From Calothrix brevissima NIES-22 (GTDB taxonomy: Bacteria; Cyanobacteriota; Cyanobacteriia; Cyanobacteriales; Nostocaceae): DNA of 64,000 nt. The stretch is from assembly GCF_002367995.1 (NCBI RefSeq), contig NZ_AP018207.1:6398646-6462645 (forward strand), given 5' to 3'. The notes beneath the pieces are model-generated. The model made no database searches. It worked only from the letters and a program-made list of their open reading frames with translations, and was not told where the DNA came from. Positions 36,981 through 46,885 of this stretch are shown here, one piece after another (the first letter of the stretch is position 1; every line of letters starts with the position of its first letter). The translations under genes and the position numbers were made by a program.

Positions 36981-37219
36981 CTCGTGCTCTAGCTAGTTAT
37001 GGATATGCTGCTGACGGTCTGCGTGGCTTTATGCAAACTCTACACGAACGCTATGGTTCTAGTGGTCAAAGTTATGCTTCAACTCATCCTTCTTCTCAAG
37101 AAAGAGTTAGGTATCTTGAGGAATTGATTACCCGCAATGGTTACAATCGTTATGCTTTTGAAGGCGTAGAAAAACACAGTCTTATTCAAAAGCGAGTCAG
37201 AGAGTTGATAGGAGCATAG
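36981..37219 (+). pseudogene. C-terminal fragment of an M48-family metallopeptidase
   Basis: Begins directly at the IS66 right end and is open in frame: RALASYGYAADGLRGFMQTL, then SSGQSYASTHPSSQERVRYL, typical of the M48 C-terminal part after the metal Glu helix. The zinc motif HExxH and the N-terminus are not on the other side of the IS66 remnant, so the gene was broken and its 5' part lost from this place. Confidence 0.7.
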
Positions 37220-37290
37220 GAGTGTCAACTGATTTTCATAGAGTTCCAAAAGCTCGCTCTTTTGACATTTATTTAGCTTAACTTATAACA

Positions 37291-37791
37291 ATGTACCAGT
37301 TTAAAGACATTATTCGAGGATTAATATCTTGGTTTGGTTGGGTAGCATATATCATCTGGATTTCTTGTTATGTCTTGTTAACGATCATTGTGGGTATAGT
37401 CATATTAATCATGCCAGTTATCGCTTATATCTCTTTTGCCTTCGCTTCTAGTATAGCTAGGCTGGCACTAGGAGGTATGGGATTCAATGATACAAGACCA
37501 AGCTACCACAGCCAATTTGAACTTACTCCTAGCGATAATATCGGTTATAGTCTTGCTACAGCTTTTGTATCTGTTGTTCGCTTTATCTTTAACCTGATTT
37601 TTGTACTCCCATTCAAATACTTGATTGGTCGTTACACAGGTATGCCACTAGAAACTTCTATAGTTGAACTTCCTGGCTATATAATTCAGAGTATTAGCTA
37701 TTTACGCCCTCCACATGCATTTAGCTTTTACTGTGGCATTGTCAGCTTTCCATTGATGGTTGGACTCTACTTTTACTTAACCAAAATCTAA
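37291..37791 (+). CDS. Membrane protein of unknown function
   Basis: 166 residues with about four membrane segments (YIIWISCYVLLTIIVGIVIL, MPVIAYISFAFASSIARLAL, VSVVRFIFNLIFVLPFKYLI, FYCGIVSFPLMVGLYFYL). No known motif is seen. It lies 71 bases after the M48 fragment, on the same strand, and may once have been in its operon. Confidence 0.65.
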   Translation: MYQFKDIIRGLISWFGWVAYIIWISCYVLLTIIVGIVILIMPVIAYISFAFASSIARLALGGMGFNDTRPSYHSQFELTPSDNIGYSLATAFVSVVRFIFNLIFVLPFKYLIGRYTGMPLETSIVELPGYIIQSISYLRPPHAFSFYCGIVSFPLMVGLYFYLTKI

Positions 37792-37822
37792 CATCTTTTC
37801 TCTGTTTATCCACCACAAAAAT

Positions 37823-37863
37823 AACCCTTGCAATTCTCCTCGAGTAGAGAATTAGCAAGGGTT
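37823..37863. terminator. Bidirectional terminator between convergent genes
   Basis: AACCCTTGCAATTCTC pairs with GAGAATTAGCAAGGGTT (one bulged A) across an eight-base loop. It lies between the membrane protein (plus) and leuA (minus), 17 bases beyond the leuA stop codon. Confidence 0.75.
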
Positions 37864-37879
37864 ACGAGCCGAGATTTAT

Positions 37880-39484
37880 CTAGACTTTCTGGGGAGTCGC
37901 TTCTTCTGTCTTCTCTTTAGACTGCAAAGAAGAATACAACCTATTCAGTGCATTTACGTAAGCCTGCGCCGAAGCCACAATAATATCTGTATTGGCTGCA
38001 TGACCTGAGAAAATCCGCGATTCATGCTTTAACCGGATAGTTACTTCGCCAATCGCATCAATACCTGCTGTAACCGATTGTACAGAAAACTCAATCAACT
38101 GATTAGGTACGTTAACTACACGGTTAATTGCCTTATAAACTGCATCCACAGGCCCGGTACCAATGGCGGCGTCGGTTAATTCTTGTCCTTCGGGAGTGCG
38201 CAAGGTAACGGTGGCGGTAGGTTGGGCGTTGCTTCCACAGGAAACTTGCACCAATTCTACTTTAAACAAATCCGGCGCTTGTTGAATTTCATCGTTGACG
38301 ATCGCTTCTAAATCCCAATCGGAGATTTCTTTCTTTTTATCAGCGACTTCTTTGAATCTGACAAAGGCTTTATTCAATTCGCTTTCAGATAGTTCAAAGC
38401 CCAATTCTTTTAAACGGGTGCGGAAAGCGTTTCTCCCGGAATGTTTACCCAAGACGATTTGATTGTCTGTTAAGCCAATCAATTGGGCATCCATGATTTC
38501 ATAGGTCAGCTTGTTCTTTAATACACCATCTTGGTGAATGCCGGATTCGTGGGCAAAGGCGTTAGCCCCGACGATGGCTTTATTTGGCTGCACCAACATC
38601 CCAGTTAAATTAGACACCAGGCGTGAGGATCTATAGATTTCCTTGGTGTCGATATTTGTCAGGGATTGTTCAGAATCGGCTGGTCTGCCCAAGAAGGGAT
38701 TAAAATATTGTCGCCGCACATGCAACGCCATCACCAATTCTTCTAAAGCTGCATTCCCGGCACGTTCGCCAATGCCGTTGATGGTACATTCTAATTGTCT
38801 CGCACCATTTTTGACTGCTTCTAGGAAGTTGGCAACGGCTAAACCTAAGTCGTTGTGTCCGTGAACAGAAATAATCGCTTTGTCGATGTTGGGGACATTT
38901 TCTTTTATCCCCTTAATTATTGCCCCAAATTCGCTGGGGGTTGTGTAACCCACAGTATCGGGAATATTCACTGTGGTTGCTCCAGCTGCGATCGCTCTTT
39001 CTAAGACTTGGTACAAAAATTCGGGATCGGAGCGTCCGGCATCTTCTGGGGAAAATTCTACATCATCGGTGAAGCTTTTAGCATAGGCGACCATTTCCTC
39101 CGCGATCGCAATTACTTCTGACTTGGTTTTTTTCAGCTTGTACTTGAGATGAATATCAGATGTGGCGATAAATGTGTGAATTCTACCTTTCGCTGCTGGT
39201 TTAATCGCTTCGGCTGCGGCTTTGATATCATCATGCTTGGCTCTGGCTAAACTACAGATTACCGGGCCATTTTCTGTACCGACAACTTGGGCGATTTTGT
39301 TGACTGCTTCAAAATCTCCCGGACTTGCAAACGCAAAACCCGCTTCAATGACATCTACCCCAAGCCGCGCCAACTGCTTGGCTATTACTAGCTTTTCATC
39401 TATATTTAAGGTCGCTCCCGGACATTGTTCGCCATCGCGCAATGTCGTATCAAATATGATAATTCGCTCTGGTTGGCTGCTCAT
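37880..39484 (-). CDS. leuA: 2-isopropylmalate synthase
   Basis: 534-residue enzyme joining acetyl-CoA and 2-oxoisovalerate in leucine synthesis. TIM-barrel motifs are [16 protein letters not shown] (metal Asp), [14 protein letters not shown] (metal His-x-His) and [14 protein letters not shown]. The C-terminal third is the LeuA allosteric domain that binds leucine ([11 protein letters not shown]..., residues 395-520). The length is normal. It stands alone; no leader peptide is evident. The ATG at 39484 is the natural start, and the plus-strand reading frames overlapping it are shadows. Confidence 0.96.
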   Translation of the reverse strand: MSSQPERIIIFDTTLRDGEQCPGATLNIDEKLVIAKQLARLGVDVIEAGFAFASPGDFEAVNKIAQVVGTENGPVICSLARAKHDDIKAAAEAIKPAAKGRIHTFIATSDIHLKYKLKKTKSEVIAIAEEMVAYAKSFTDDVEFSPEDAGRSDPEFLYQVLERAIAAGATTVNIPDTVGYTTPSEFGAIIKGIKENVPNIDKAIISVHGHNDLGLAVANFLEAVKNGARQLECTINGIGERAGNAALEELVMALHVRRQYFNPFLGRPADSEQSLTNIDTKEIYRSSRLVSNLTGMLVQPNKAIVGANAFAHESGIHQDGVLKNKLTYEIMDAQLIGLTDNQIVLGKHSGRNAFRTRLKELGFELSESELNKAFVRFKEVADKKKEISDWDLEAIVNDEIQQAPDLFKVELVQVSCGSNAQPTATVTLRTPEGQELTDAAIGTGPVDAVYKAINRVVNVPNQLIEFSVQSVTAGIDAIGEVTIRLKHESRIFSGHAANTDIIVASAQAYVNALNRLYSSLQSKEKTEEATPQKV

Positions 39485-39580
39485 TTTCTCTTTGTTTAGT
39501 TTAGGGTGGACTTTTTGCTATAACTACACTTGGATTTTAGGTTTTTTACTATTTACGTTTGTAAATATTTGTTAACTATA

Positions 39581-40102
39581 TTAGGCTTCAGTCTTTTCTA
39601 TTCGGTCTCTAATATCATTCAAATCTATATATCTATCAGTAGCATTACGTAATTCTCTGGCAATCATGCCTTCTGTGGAAACTACTGTAATGTGTGTATT
39701 TTTTGAGCGTAATAGTTCAATTGCCCGTTCAAAATCGCCATCGCCGCTAAATAAAACTACTCTATCGTATTGATCTACTGTATTAAACATATCAACAACA
39801 ATTTCAATATCTAGATTAGCTTTTTGCGAGTACCTCCCGGAAGAATCATCATAATATTCTTTGAGAATTTTCGTTCGTACTGTATATCCTAAACTAATTA
39901 GAGCATCACGGAAACCTCGTTGATCTTGGGGGTCTTTTAAACCAGTGTACCAGAAGGCATTAATTAAGGTTGTTTCTGCTTGTTCATGTTTAAAATATTC
40001 TAATACTCGCCTGGGGTCGAAAAACCAGCCATTTTTTTGCTGCGCATAGAACATATTGTTTCCGTCTACAAAAATAGACAGACGATTCATAGGAGATACC
40101 AT
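39581..40102 (-). CDS. NYN-domain (LabA/DUF88-like) protein
   Basis: 173-residue PIN-like NYN domain: FVDGNNMFYAQQ with the first acidic residue, NLDIEIVVDMF, and LFSGDGDFERAIELLRS with the Asp-rich metal site. In cyanobacteria, LabA-type members affect circadian output or colony behaviour, and the fold suggests RNase activity; the substrate is not known. An internal ATG at 40090 (MNRLSIF) is a possible alternative start. It is upstream of leuA on the same strand with a 96-base gap. Confidence 0.88.
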   Translation of the reverse strand: MVSPMNRLSIFVDGNNMFYAQQKNGWFFDPRRVLEYFKHEQAETTLINAFWYTGLKDPQDQRGFRDALISLGYTVRTKILKEYYDDSSGRYSQKANLDIEIVVDMFNTVDQYDRVVLFSGDGDFERAIELLRSKNTHITVVSTEGMIARELRNATDRYIDLNDIRDRIEKTEA

Positions 40103-41007
40103 AAAAAATTACACCTAAATAATAGAAAAGAATTGTAGATTGAACAATAGATTATAGCAATTATCAATCGCTCAATTTGCTAATATCTATAAAGTGTATC
40201 TTCATGTATAGCTTTTATCTTAACCTCTTTAAATTCATTAATAATAGCGGCAACATTAGAGCAGATCCTGGAGACTCTGAGCTTGGGATCTAGGGCAATA
40301 CAAGCCTTACCCTCCGATCAAAATCTACCAATAAATTAGACTTAATAACAGTAATCTTCACTGTATAACAGTTCAGTTTACTCCTAAAGAGGTATGGTAG
40401 AACCTGTAAGGGAGAAGTTAGGCTAAAGCGCATCTCTAATTTTTGCCATCATCAACAGGACAGAATTTTTTGGCTGGATTGGCGTTACCGCAGTGACAGA
40501 AGTTGCGGAAAATAAACTTCTGTTTAAAATCTTTGCTTCGCTTGTCAATGGCAAATATATATTGAGATCGTTGGCTGAGGGAGGGGGATAAAACCAGTTG
40601 CGATCTAACTTGCCCTCTGGGTGATGCTACGATCGTCATTAATACTGATGTCAGTTGCACAGATAATGCTACTGATCAATGAAAACTGACAAGCTTTGCA
40701 GCGTCAACTCGCAATTAGTGGTATAGATGTTGGGGTAGATCTCATCTCCAGCAAGTGTAAAGACCAAGGATTTTTAGCTGAGTACTTGGGAAGATTACAG
40801 CTTGCAACTGTTTGCAAGAATGAGGTCAGGATTGTAAAAATAACTATAAGTAAGCAAAGTAGCGATATGAATACAAATTTGGGGGAAATTAATTAATAGA
40901 TGCCAAATGTATAAGTTTCTCATTTAAGTCAGATTTCAATGTGGTTGCACGAAAACAGGGTCTGAATAAATAAAAGTTGTTGTACCTTAATTATTCAATA
41001 ACACGAT
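40103..41007. other. 900-bp intergenic region without a supported gene
   Basis: Largest empty gap in the window. Short open frames at 40436-40660 (minus) and 40696-40896 (plus) lack ribosome-binding sites and recognisable content. The region must contain the CHASE2-kinase promoter. No tRNA, riboswitch or known repeat was recognised. Confidence 0.5.
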
Positions 41008-43341
41008 ATGGCAGAAGAACCTACCTCTACCGCAACTAAACAAGATGTCTCTGCTAGCGATGGACGGTTAAGCAAACCGACAAAAGCCACTTCGACCACT
41101 TCAACTTACCGTTCCAAGCTGATAACTTGGTTGGGTCATCTGTTGACTGGTGCTTCAGCAATTGGCGCAGCCATGCTGAGTACTTCTGGTATGGGTATGG
41201 TGCAATTGATGGAAAGTCAGGCGATTTCGACTTTTTTTCAACTGCGGGGGCCAGTAAATCCTCCAGAAGACATTGTGATTTTGGCAATCGACAATCAGTC
41301 TGTATCAGTCCCTGAACAGTACTATAAAACAAATCCACGACAGTATGCTTACCTGGAACCACTGAAATCTTATCCATTTAAACGTGCTGCATATGCCCAA
41401 GTTATTGAAAAATTGATGCAGGCTGGTGCTAAGGCTGTGGCGTTGGATGTTGTGTTTGATACTCCAAGCAGTTATGGTGCGGCGGACGATCGCCAATTGC
41501 AAGCAGCTTTAGAAAAATACGGTAGTAAAGTCACTTTAGCAGCCCTGTACGAACACTTTGAGACCCATCAAGGAAACTTTGTGCAGCTAACGCAACCGCA
41601 AAGGATGTTTCATAAAGGTTCAGTATCAATTGGGACGGTAAACTTTCCCATAGAGGTAGATGGCAAAATTCACCGTTTAGCCAGCGAGTATACGCAGCTA
41701 TTGGCAACTAATGATTTAATTACTGATAAGATGCCCTCATTTGACGAAGCGGTACTGAGGGCGGCACAAATTAATTATCCTCGACCTAAAGGCGATCGCA
41801 TTCATTTTTGGGGGACTTCTGGGACATTTGAAGAAATTCCCTTTTGGTATGTACTTGACCCGGAAAATTGGCAAAATTATTTGCAACGGGGTAAGGTATT
41901 CCAAAATAAAATTGTGATTATTGGCGCGACAGCTCAATTAGGCAATGATTTTTATGCTGTAGCGGCGGGTAGTCACTGGCTCTATCCCGAACGCATGGCT
42001 GGGGTAGAAATCCATGCCAATGCGATCGCGACTTTAATGTACGATAAAGCGATCGCCCAAGGTATCACTAGTCCCCCCTTGCGCGGTTTATTTGTACTCA
42101 CCATAGTTGGGGGTGCAATCTTTATTTGTACTCGCAGTAAACGTGGTAGCACGCGCTTGATTTGTAGCTTGGGATTAGCAATGATTTGGGGCGGAATGAG
42201 CTATGTATTGTTTATCGCCAACGATTTAATTTTTCCTACAACTATACCCATAATTGCGATCGCTTTTAGTGGTTTCACCTATCTGGGAACCGAAATAATT
42301 AGAGAAAGTATTAAAAAACGGCAATTAATTGATATATTTCGCAAACATCAATCTTCAGCAGTAGTGCAAGAAATTATCAGCCAACAAGATGACTTGCAAG
42401 ACTTACTCCAGCAACGGAATTTAGCCTTAGCTGGGATCATACTGGGCGGACGCTATAAAATTGTCAAAGTTCTCGGTTCTGGCGGCTTTAGCGAAACCTA
42501 CATTTCCGAAGATACCCATCGTCCGGGAAATCCCCGTTGTGTAGTCAAACAGCTCAAACCTGCAAATACCAAATCCACAGGATTGCAACTAGCCAGACGT
42601 TTATTTAACTCCGAAGCCCAAACATTAGAAAGATTGGGTAACCATCCGCAAATACCCCAGCTATTAGCTTATTTTGAACAAAACGAAGAATTTTATTTAG
42701 TGCAAGAATTTATAGTCGGTCATCCTTTAAGCCAGGAATTATCTCCCGGTCAATGTCTATCAGAAACCTCTGTTATTGATACTTTACGAGATTTATTGCA
42801 AACATTAGCATTTGTCCATGAAAATAAAGTAATTCACCGCGATATTAAACCTAGTAATATTATTCGCCGCCATTCTGACTGGAAACTAGTATTAATCGAC
42901 TTTGGTGCAGTCAAAGACGTATCTGCACCACCAATGGAAAATCAAGAACATACCCCCTTCACCATTGGCATTGGTACTAAAGGTTATGCACCTAACGAAC
43001 AATGTTTTGGTCGTCCCCAATATAGTAGCGATATCTATGCAGTCGGGATGATAGGTATTAAAGCCTTGACTGGTATCTCCCCCCACGAGTTTAAAAGAGA
43101 TAGTGAGGGTGAGTTGCAATGGCGCGATCGGGTAGAAGTCAGCGAACCCTTAGCAGACATTCTTAGCCAAATGGTATTGGAAGATTATAAGCAACGCTAT
43201 CAAACTGCAAGGGAGGCTTTAATCGCCTTTGAGCAGTTGAGTACATATATCAATAAAAATACTATGAGGCAAAATAATTCGTCAATTCCTACTGCACCTT
43301 CAGACGATCCCGATGCACCAACTACACCTTGGCAAGATTGA
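41008..43341 (+). CDS. CHASE2-domain Ser/Thr protein kinase
   Basis: 777 residues. An N-terminal membrane segment (about 35-60) is followed by an extracytoplasmic CHASE2 sensor (about 75-370; DIVILAIDNQSVSVP, AGAKAVALDVVFDTPSS, GKVFQNKIVIIGATA), then several helices (about 370-435) and a cytoplasmic Hanks kinase (475-745): LGSGGFSETYISED, CVVKQL, VIHRDIKPSNI, LIDFGAVKD. It would phosphorylate proteins in response to an unknown periplasmic signal. The C-terminus is a short Asp/Pro-rich tail. The kinase core resembles the one at 27773. Confidence 0.92.
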   Translation: MAEEPTSTATKQDVSASDGRLSKPTKATSTTSTYRSKLITWLGHLLTGASAIGAAMLSTSGMGMVQLMESQAISTFFQLRGPVNPPEDIVILAIDNQSVSVPEQYYKTNPRQYAYLEPLKSYPFKRAAYAQVIEKLMQAGAKAVALDVVFDTPSSYGAADDRQLQAALEKYGSKVTLAALYEHFETHQGNFVQLTQPQRMFHKGSVSIGTVNFPIEVDGKIHRLASEYTQLLATNDLITDKMPSFDEAVLRAAQINYPRPKGDRIHFWGTSGTFEEIPFWYVLDPENWQNYLQRGKVFQNKIVIIGATAQLGNDFYAVAAGSHWLYPERMAGVEIHANAIATLMYDKAIAQGITSPPLRGLFVLTIVGGAIFICTRSKRGSTRLICSLGLAMIWGGMSYVLFIANDLIFPTTIPIIAIAFSGFTYLGTEIIRESIKKRQLIDIFRKHQSSAVVQEIISQQDDLQDLLQQRNLALAGIILGGRYKIVKVLGSGGFSETYISEDTHRPGNPRCVVKQLKPANTKSTGLQLARRLFNSEAQTLERLGNHPQIPQLLAYFEQNEEFYLVQEFIVGHPLSQELSPGQCLSETSVIDTLRDLLQTLAFVHENKVIHRDIKPSNIIRRHSDWKLVLIDFGAVKDVSAPPMENQEHTPFTIGIGTKGYAPNEQCFGRPQYSSDIYAVGMIGIKALTGISPHEFKRDSEGELQWRDRVEVSEPLADILSQMVLEDYKQRYQTAREALIAFEQLSTYINKNTMRQNNSSIPTAPSDDPDAPTTPWQD

Positions 43342-43360
43342 TTGAGTTGCTAGATACCCT

Positions 43361-43395
43361 TAGATCCCCGACTTCTTGAAGAAGTCGGGGATCTA
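43361..43395. terminator. 35-bp perfect palindrome after the CHASE2 kinase
   Basis: Arms TAGATCCCCGACTTCTT and its exact complement around one base. A near-identical palindrome follows the CHAT gene at 51908. There is no T-run, so it is a dispersed repeat placed where it could stop or stabilise transcripts. Confidence 0.7.
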
Positions 43396-43479
43396 ACCAT
43401 GCAAGACGCTGTATATTGATAATTCTGCTGACCCAGTTTGCAGTAAAATTAGTCCTTTAGATAGAGGAGGGCAAAATAG

Positions 43480-44832
43480 ATGACTAAGGTCATCATTGTA
43501 CGGCATGGTCAAAGTAGCTATAACACCGAGCGGCGGATTCAAGGACGCACTGATGCGTCACAATTGACTCAAAAAGGTCAGAATGATGCTACCAAATTAG
43601 GCCAAGCCCTCAGTAATATTGCATTCAACGCCATTTACAGCAGTCCCTTACAACGGGCAAAGCAGACAGCAGAAATTATTCATCATCAATTAGCCAATGC
43701 TACGGGAAAAGCTGCTGTTATCCAAACTTCTGATAAATTGTTGGAAATAGACTTGCCTTTGTGGGAAAGAATGCTCACATCTGAGGTCAAGGAACAGTAT
43801 GCTGAAGATTATAAAACTTGGCACGAACATCCCGACGAATTGCGGATGTTGCTAGAAGATGCACAGGGAACTAAAGAACATTTCCCTGTATTGTCTTTAT
43901 ACGCTCAAGCTAAAGAATTTTGGCAAGAAATATTACCCCATCATCAAGGCGAAACAATTTTGATTGTGGGGCATAATGGCATTAATCGCGCTTTAATTAG
44001 CACAGCTTTAGGCGTTTCCCCCAGTCGCTACCATTCCGTACAACAATCTAATTGTGGCATCACAATTTTAAATTTTGCTGGCGGTTTAGGCGATGCAGTT
44101 CAGCTAGAGTCTTTAAATCAAACACAACATACAGGCGAAATTTTGCCTTCATTTAGACCAGGACATGAAGGTGTAAGATTATTACTGGTACGTCATGGGG
44201 AAACAGAGTGGAATCGCCAAACTAGATTTCAAGGACAAATTGACGTTCCCCTGAATGATAACGGCAGAAGTCAGGCGCAAAAAGCCGGAGAGTTTCTGAA
44301 AGATGTAGCCATTGATTTTGCCGTTAGCAGTTCTATGCAACGTCCTAAAGAAACAGCAGAGATTATATTACAGCACCATCCGCAGATACATTTGGAATTG
44401 CAAGATGGTTTAAGAGAAATTAGTCACGGACTTTGGGAAGGCAAATTAGAATTAGAAATTGAACAAGAATTTCCTGGTGAATTGGAACGCTGGCGCACAG
44501 TTCCCGCCGAGGTACAAATGCCAGAAGGGGAAAATTTGCAACAAGTCTGGGAACGTAGCGTTGCAGCTTGGCAAGCTATTGTGCAAGCCGCAGCTAAAAG
44601 CGAACTTAAAACCGGCATAGTCGTAGCTCACGATGCTACTAACAAAACTTTACTATGTCATATTCTGGGTTTACCTGCAGATAACTTCTGGAATTTCCGC
44701 CAGGGTAACGGTGCAGTTAGTGTCATTGATTATCCATCAGGCCCGGATGGTTTACCAGTGCTGCAAGCGATGAATATTACCGCGCATTTAGGTGGCGGGG
44801 TATTTGATAAAACAGCTGCTGGAGCATTGTAG
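43480..44832 (+). CDS. Protein with two histidine phosphatase domains
   Basis: 450 residues built of two phosphoglycerate-mutase-like modules. The first starts IIVRHGQSSYNTERRIQGRT and closes with LIVGHNGINRALISTA; the second has LLVRHGETEWNRQTRFQGQI (about residue 234) and VVAHDATNKTLLCHIL. Each RHG supplies the catalytic histidine. Relatives hydrolyse phosphoesters such as phosphoserine, 3-phosphoglycerate or alpha-ribazole phosphate; the specificity is not evident. A strong GAGGAGG precedes the start. A two-domain form is known in cyanobacteria. Confidence 0.88.
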   Translation: MTKVIIVRHGQSSYNTERRIQGRTDASQLTQKGQNDATKLGQALSNIAFNAIYSSPLQRAKQTAEIIHHQLANATGKAAVIQTSDKLLEIDLPLWERMLTSEVKEQYAEDYKTWHEHPDELRMLLEDAQGTKEHFPVLSLYAQAKEFWQEILPHHQGETILIVGHNGINRALISTALGVSPSRYHSVQQSNCGITILNFAGGLGDAVQLESLNQTQHTGEILPSFRPGHEGVRLLLVRHGETEWNRQTRFQGQIDVPLNDNGRSQAQKAGEFLKDVAIDFAVSSSMQRPKETAEIILQHHPQIHLELQDGLREISHGLWEGKLELEIEQEFPGELERWRTVPAEVQMPEGENLQQVWERSVAAWQAIVQAAAKSELKTGIVVAHDATNKTLLCHILGLPADNFWNFRQGNGAVSVIDYPSGPDGLPVLQAMNITAHLGGGVFDKTAAGAL

Positions 44833-44909
44833 AGATTGGTGTTAAGGCTGTTGACGGTTGACACTTCGACAAGCTCAGTGCGGCGCGGTTGACGGTTGAC
44901 AGGATAATT

Positions 44910-45136
44910 GTAGGTTGGGTAGAGCGTCAGCGAAACCCAACAAAGGGGAGCATCCCAAATGTGCAAAAACGCCCTCACCCTATAAGGGTGGGGCTAGAAA
45001 TACGAAGCCTGCCTACCCTTCGGGAACGTCTTCGACGAACGCAGGCTAAAAGTTTGATAGCCTGTGAAGGCAGGCTTTGGTGTTGGGTTACCCTACGGGA
45101 AGCCGCTCCGCGTCTACGTTCCTCAACCCAACCTAC
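44910..45136. repeat. GTAGGTTGGGT element interrupted by a second repeat
   Basis: Outer arms GTAGGTTGGGT...AAACCCAACA and TGTTGGGTT...CTCAACCCAACCTAC enclose a GGGAGCATCCCAAATGTGC sequence (from 44946) that is the inverted copy of one end of the MITE at 54146. The interior also has a GCCTGCC...GGCAGGC stem. A composite of two repeats. Confidence 0.8.
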
Positions 45137-45266
45137 GCCTTTATTCCCCCTGCTCCCTGCCCCCTGCCTCTTTTACTCTGATAGATTGGATAATTTTATT
45201 CTGAAATTTCCTAGATGAAAATAGACTAACAGTGGCAGCACTGATAAATAATAGCTGAAAGCTCAC

Positions 45267-46562
45267 ATGACAACTGAATTGTTACAACAAGTACGGGTTA
45301 TAGATCCGGTTTCTGGAACCGATAAAATAGCGGATGTGTTGATTGCTGATGGTTTTATCCAAGCGATCGCATCTCATATTACCGATGTTAGTTCCGATAC
45401 TCAAATTAGAGATTGTCGGGGTTTAGTTCTAGGGACGGGGTTGGTGGATTTGTACAGCCAATCTGGTGAACCAGGGTTTGAAGAACGGGAAACTCTCTCA
45501 TCTCTGTTGCAAGCGGCGGCGGCTGGTGGCTTTACTAGAGTTAGTATTTTACCGAATACATCTCCCGCCATTGATAACCCGGCGCTTGTGGCACAGTTTC
45601 AGAAGGTGAGGGGAAGGGGACAAGGGGGACAAGGGGGACAAGGGGGAGAGTCTTTTGTTGTCCCGCAGTTGGAAGTATGGGGTGGGATGACGTTGGATTT
45701 GGCGGGGAAGCAGTTGACGGAGTTGGCAGATTTAGCGGCGGCGGGTGTGGTTGGCTTTACTGATGGGCAGCCAAGGGAGAATTTGGGGCTGGTAAGGCGG
45801 GTGTTAGAATATTTACTGCCTTTCGATAAACCAGTAGCTTTTTGGGCTTGCGATCGCCAATTGGCTGCGAATGGAGTAATGCGCGAAGGTGCCGATGCAT
45901 TGCGGTTTGGGTTACCGCCAATACCAGAGAGTGCAGAAACATCTGCGATCGCATCTTTATTAGAATTAGTCGCTAGCATCGGTAATTCTCACGTGCATAT
46001 TATGCGTGTTTCTACTGCACGTAGTGTAGAATTAATTGCCTCAGCTAAGGCATCGGGTTTACCAATTACCGCTAGTACTACCTGGATGCATTTATTATTA
46101 GATACCAAAGCTGTTAAGAGTTATCACACCAGCTTGCATTTAGATCCACCTTTGGGTACGCCTAAAGATATGGCAGCCTTAAGGGAAGGGGTACGTACAG
46201 GGATTATAGATGCGATCGCGATCGATCATGCACCTTTCACCTATGAAGAAAAAGTCCAAGCCTTTGCAGAAGCACCACCGGGAGCTATTGGCTTGGAGTT
46301 AGCCTTACCTTTGTTATGGCAACATTTAGTAGAGACGGGAGAATTCACCCCATTAGAATTATGGCGTGCTTTGAGTAGTCGTCCGGCAGAATGTTTGCGA
46401 CAAAAGTTAACAGGTTTGACAGCAAATCAAAAAGCAGAATTAACTCTATTCGATCCGCAGCAAAGTTGGAAAGTTGAAAGTAAAAATCTGCATACACTTT
46501 CTCGTAATACACCTTGGTTAGGGCAACAATTGCAAGGGCGTGTTGTGCAGATTTGGTGTTAG
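45267..46562 (+). CDS. pyrC: Dihydroorotase-like protein, probably non-catalytic
   Basis: 431-residue amidohydrolase-fold protein of the dihydroorotase family: VIDPVSGTDKIADVLI, GGFTRVSILPNTSPAIDNPA, GVVGFTDGQP, IDAIAIDHAPFTYEE. The metal-binding segment, normally D-x-H-x-H-x-R-x-P, reads VDLYSQSGEPGFEE, so both histidines and the arginine are replaced; the DHAPH motif is DHAPF. It is therefore likely a structural or regulatory dihydroorotase homologue, like the inactive partners of aspartate transcarbamoylase. A 9-mer STRR (GGGGGACAA, 45609-45647) is in frame and encodes RGRGQGGQGGQGGE. Preceded by the composite repeat at 44910. Confidence 0.8.
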   Translation: MTTELLQQVRVIDPVSGTDKIADVLIADGFIQAIASHITDVSSDTQIRDCRGLVLGTGLVDLYSQSGEPGFEERETLSSLLQAAAAGGFTRVSILPNTSPAIDNPALVAQFQKVRGRGQGGQGGQGGESFVVPQLEVWGGMTLDLAGKQLTELADLAAAGVVGFTDGQPRENLGLVRRVLEYLLPFDKPVAFWACDRQLAANGVMREGADALRFGLPPIPESAETSAIASLLELVASIGNSHVHIMRVSTARSVELIASAKASGLPITASTTWMHLLLDTKAVKSYHTSLHLDPPLGTPKDMAALREGVRTGIIDAIAIDHAPFTYEEKVQAFAEAPPGAIGLELALPLLWQHLVETGEFTPLELWRALSSRPAECLRQKLTGLTANQKAELTLFDPQQSWKVESKNLHTLSRNTPWLGQQLQGRVVQIWC

Positions 46563-46628
46563 TAGGGGGTAAGTTTTCACCCTATCAATGATTGTAGGGG
46601 CACTGGCACTGCCATGCCCTGGCATTGC

Positions 46629-46825
46629 CCATACGTGTCAACTTAACGCGAAACCCGCTTTGTAGAAGGGTTTTTGCCCTCACCCCCAACCCCTCTCCCG
46701 GTGGGAGAGGGGAGCAAGAGATTTAATTCCCCTTCTCCTGGGGGAGAAGGGGTTAGGGGATGAGGGCGAAAGTTTTTGTACAACGCCCGCCCTATATAGC
46801 TTTTAGCTTAAGTTGACACCAATAA
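46629..46825. mobile_element. About 195-bp MITE, inverted relative of the one at 47850
   Basis: Ends GTGTCAACTTAA and TTAAGTTGACACCAAT, with the interior stem CCCCAACCCCTCTCCCGG...GGGAGAGGGG. The same element lies in the opposite orientation at 47850-48045, 1.0 kb away. No target duplication is evident for this copy. Its left flank continues a TGTAGGGGCACTGGCAC repeat. Confidence 0.75.
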
Positions 46826-46885
46826 ACAATGTTGTAGCCCCACAACATATCGCATTCGTTTTACAATTAAAATGAAGATTCCATC

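Noticed and set aside
40436-40896. Two short frames in the 900-bp gap before the CHASE2 kinase
   Set aside because: Neither has plausible start context or protein-like composition; left as noncoding.
44889-45218. 109-codon frame after the histidine phosphatase
   Set aside because: Composed of the TAGGTTGGGT and GGGAGCATCCC repeats only.
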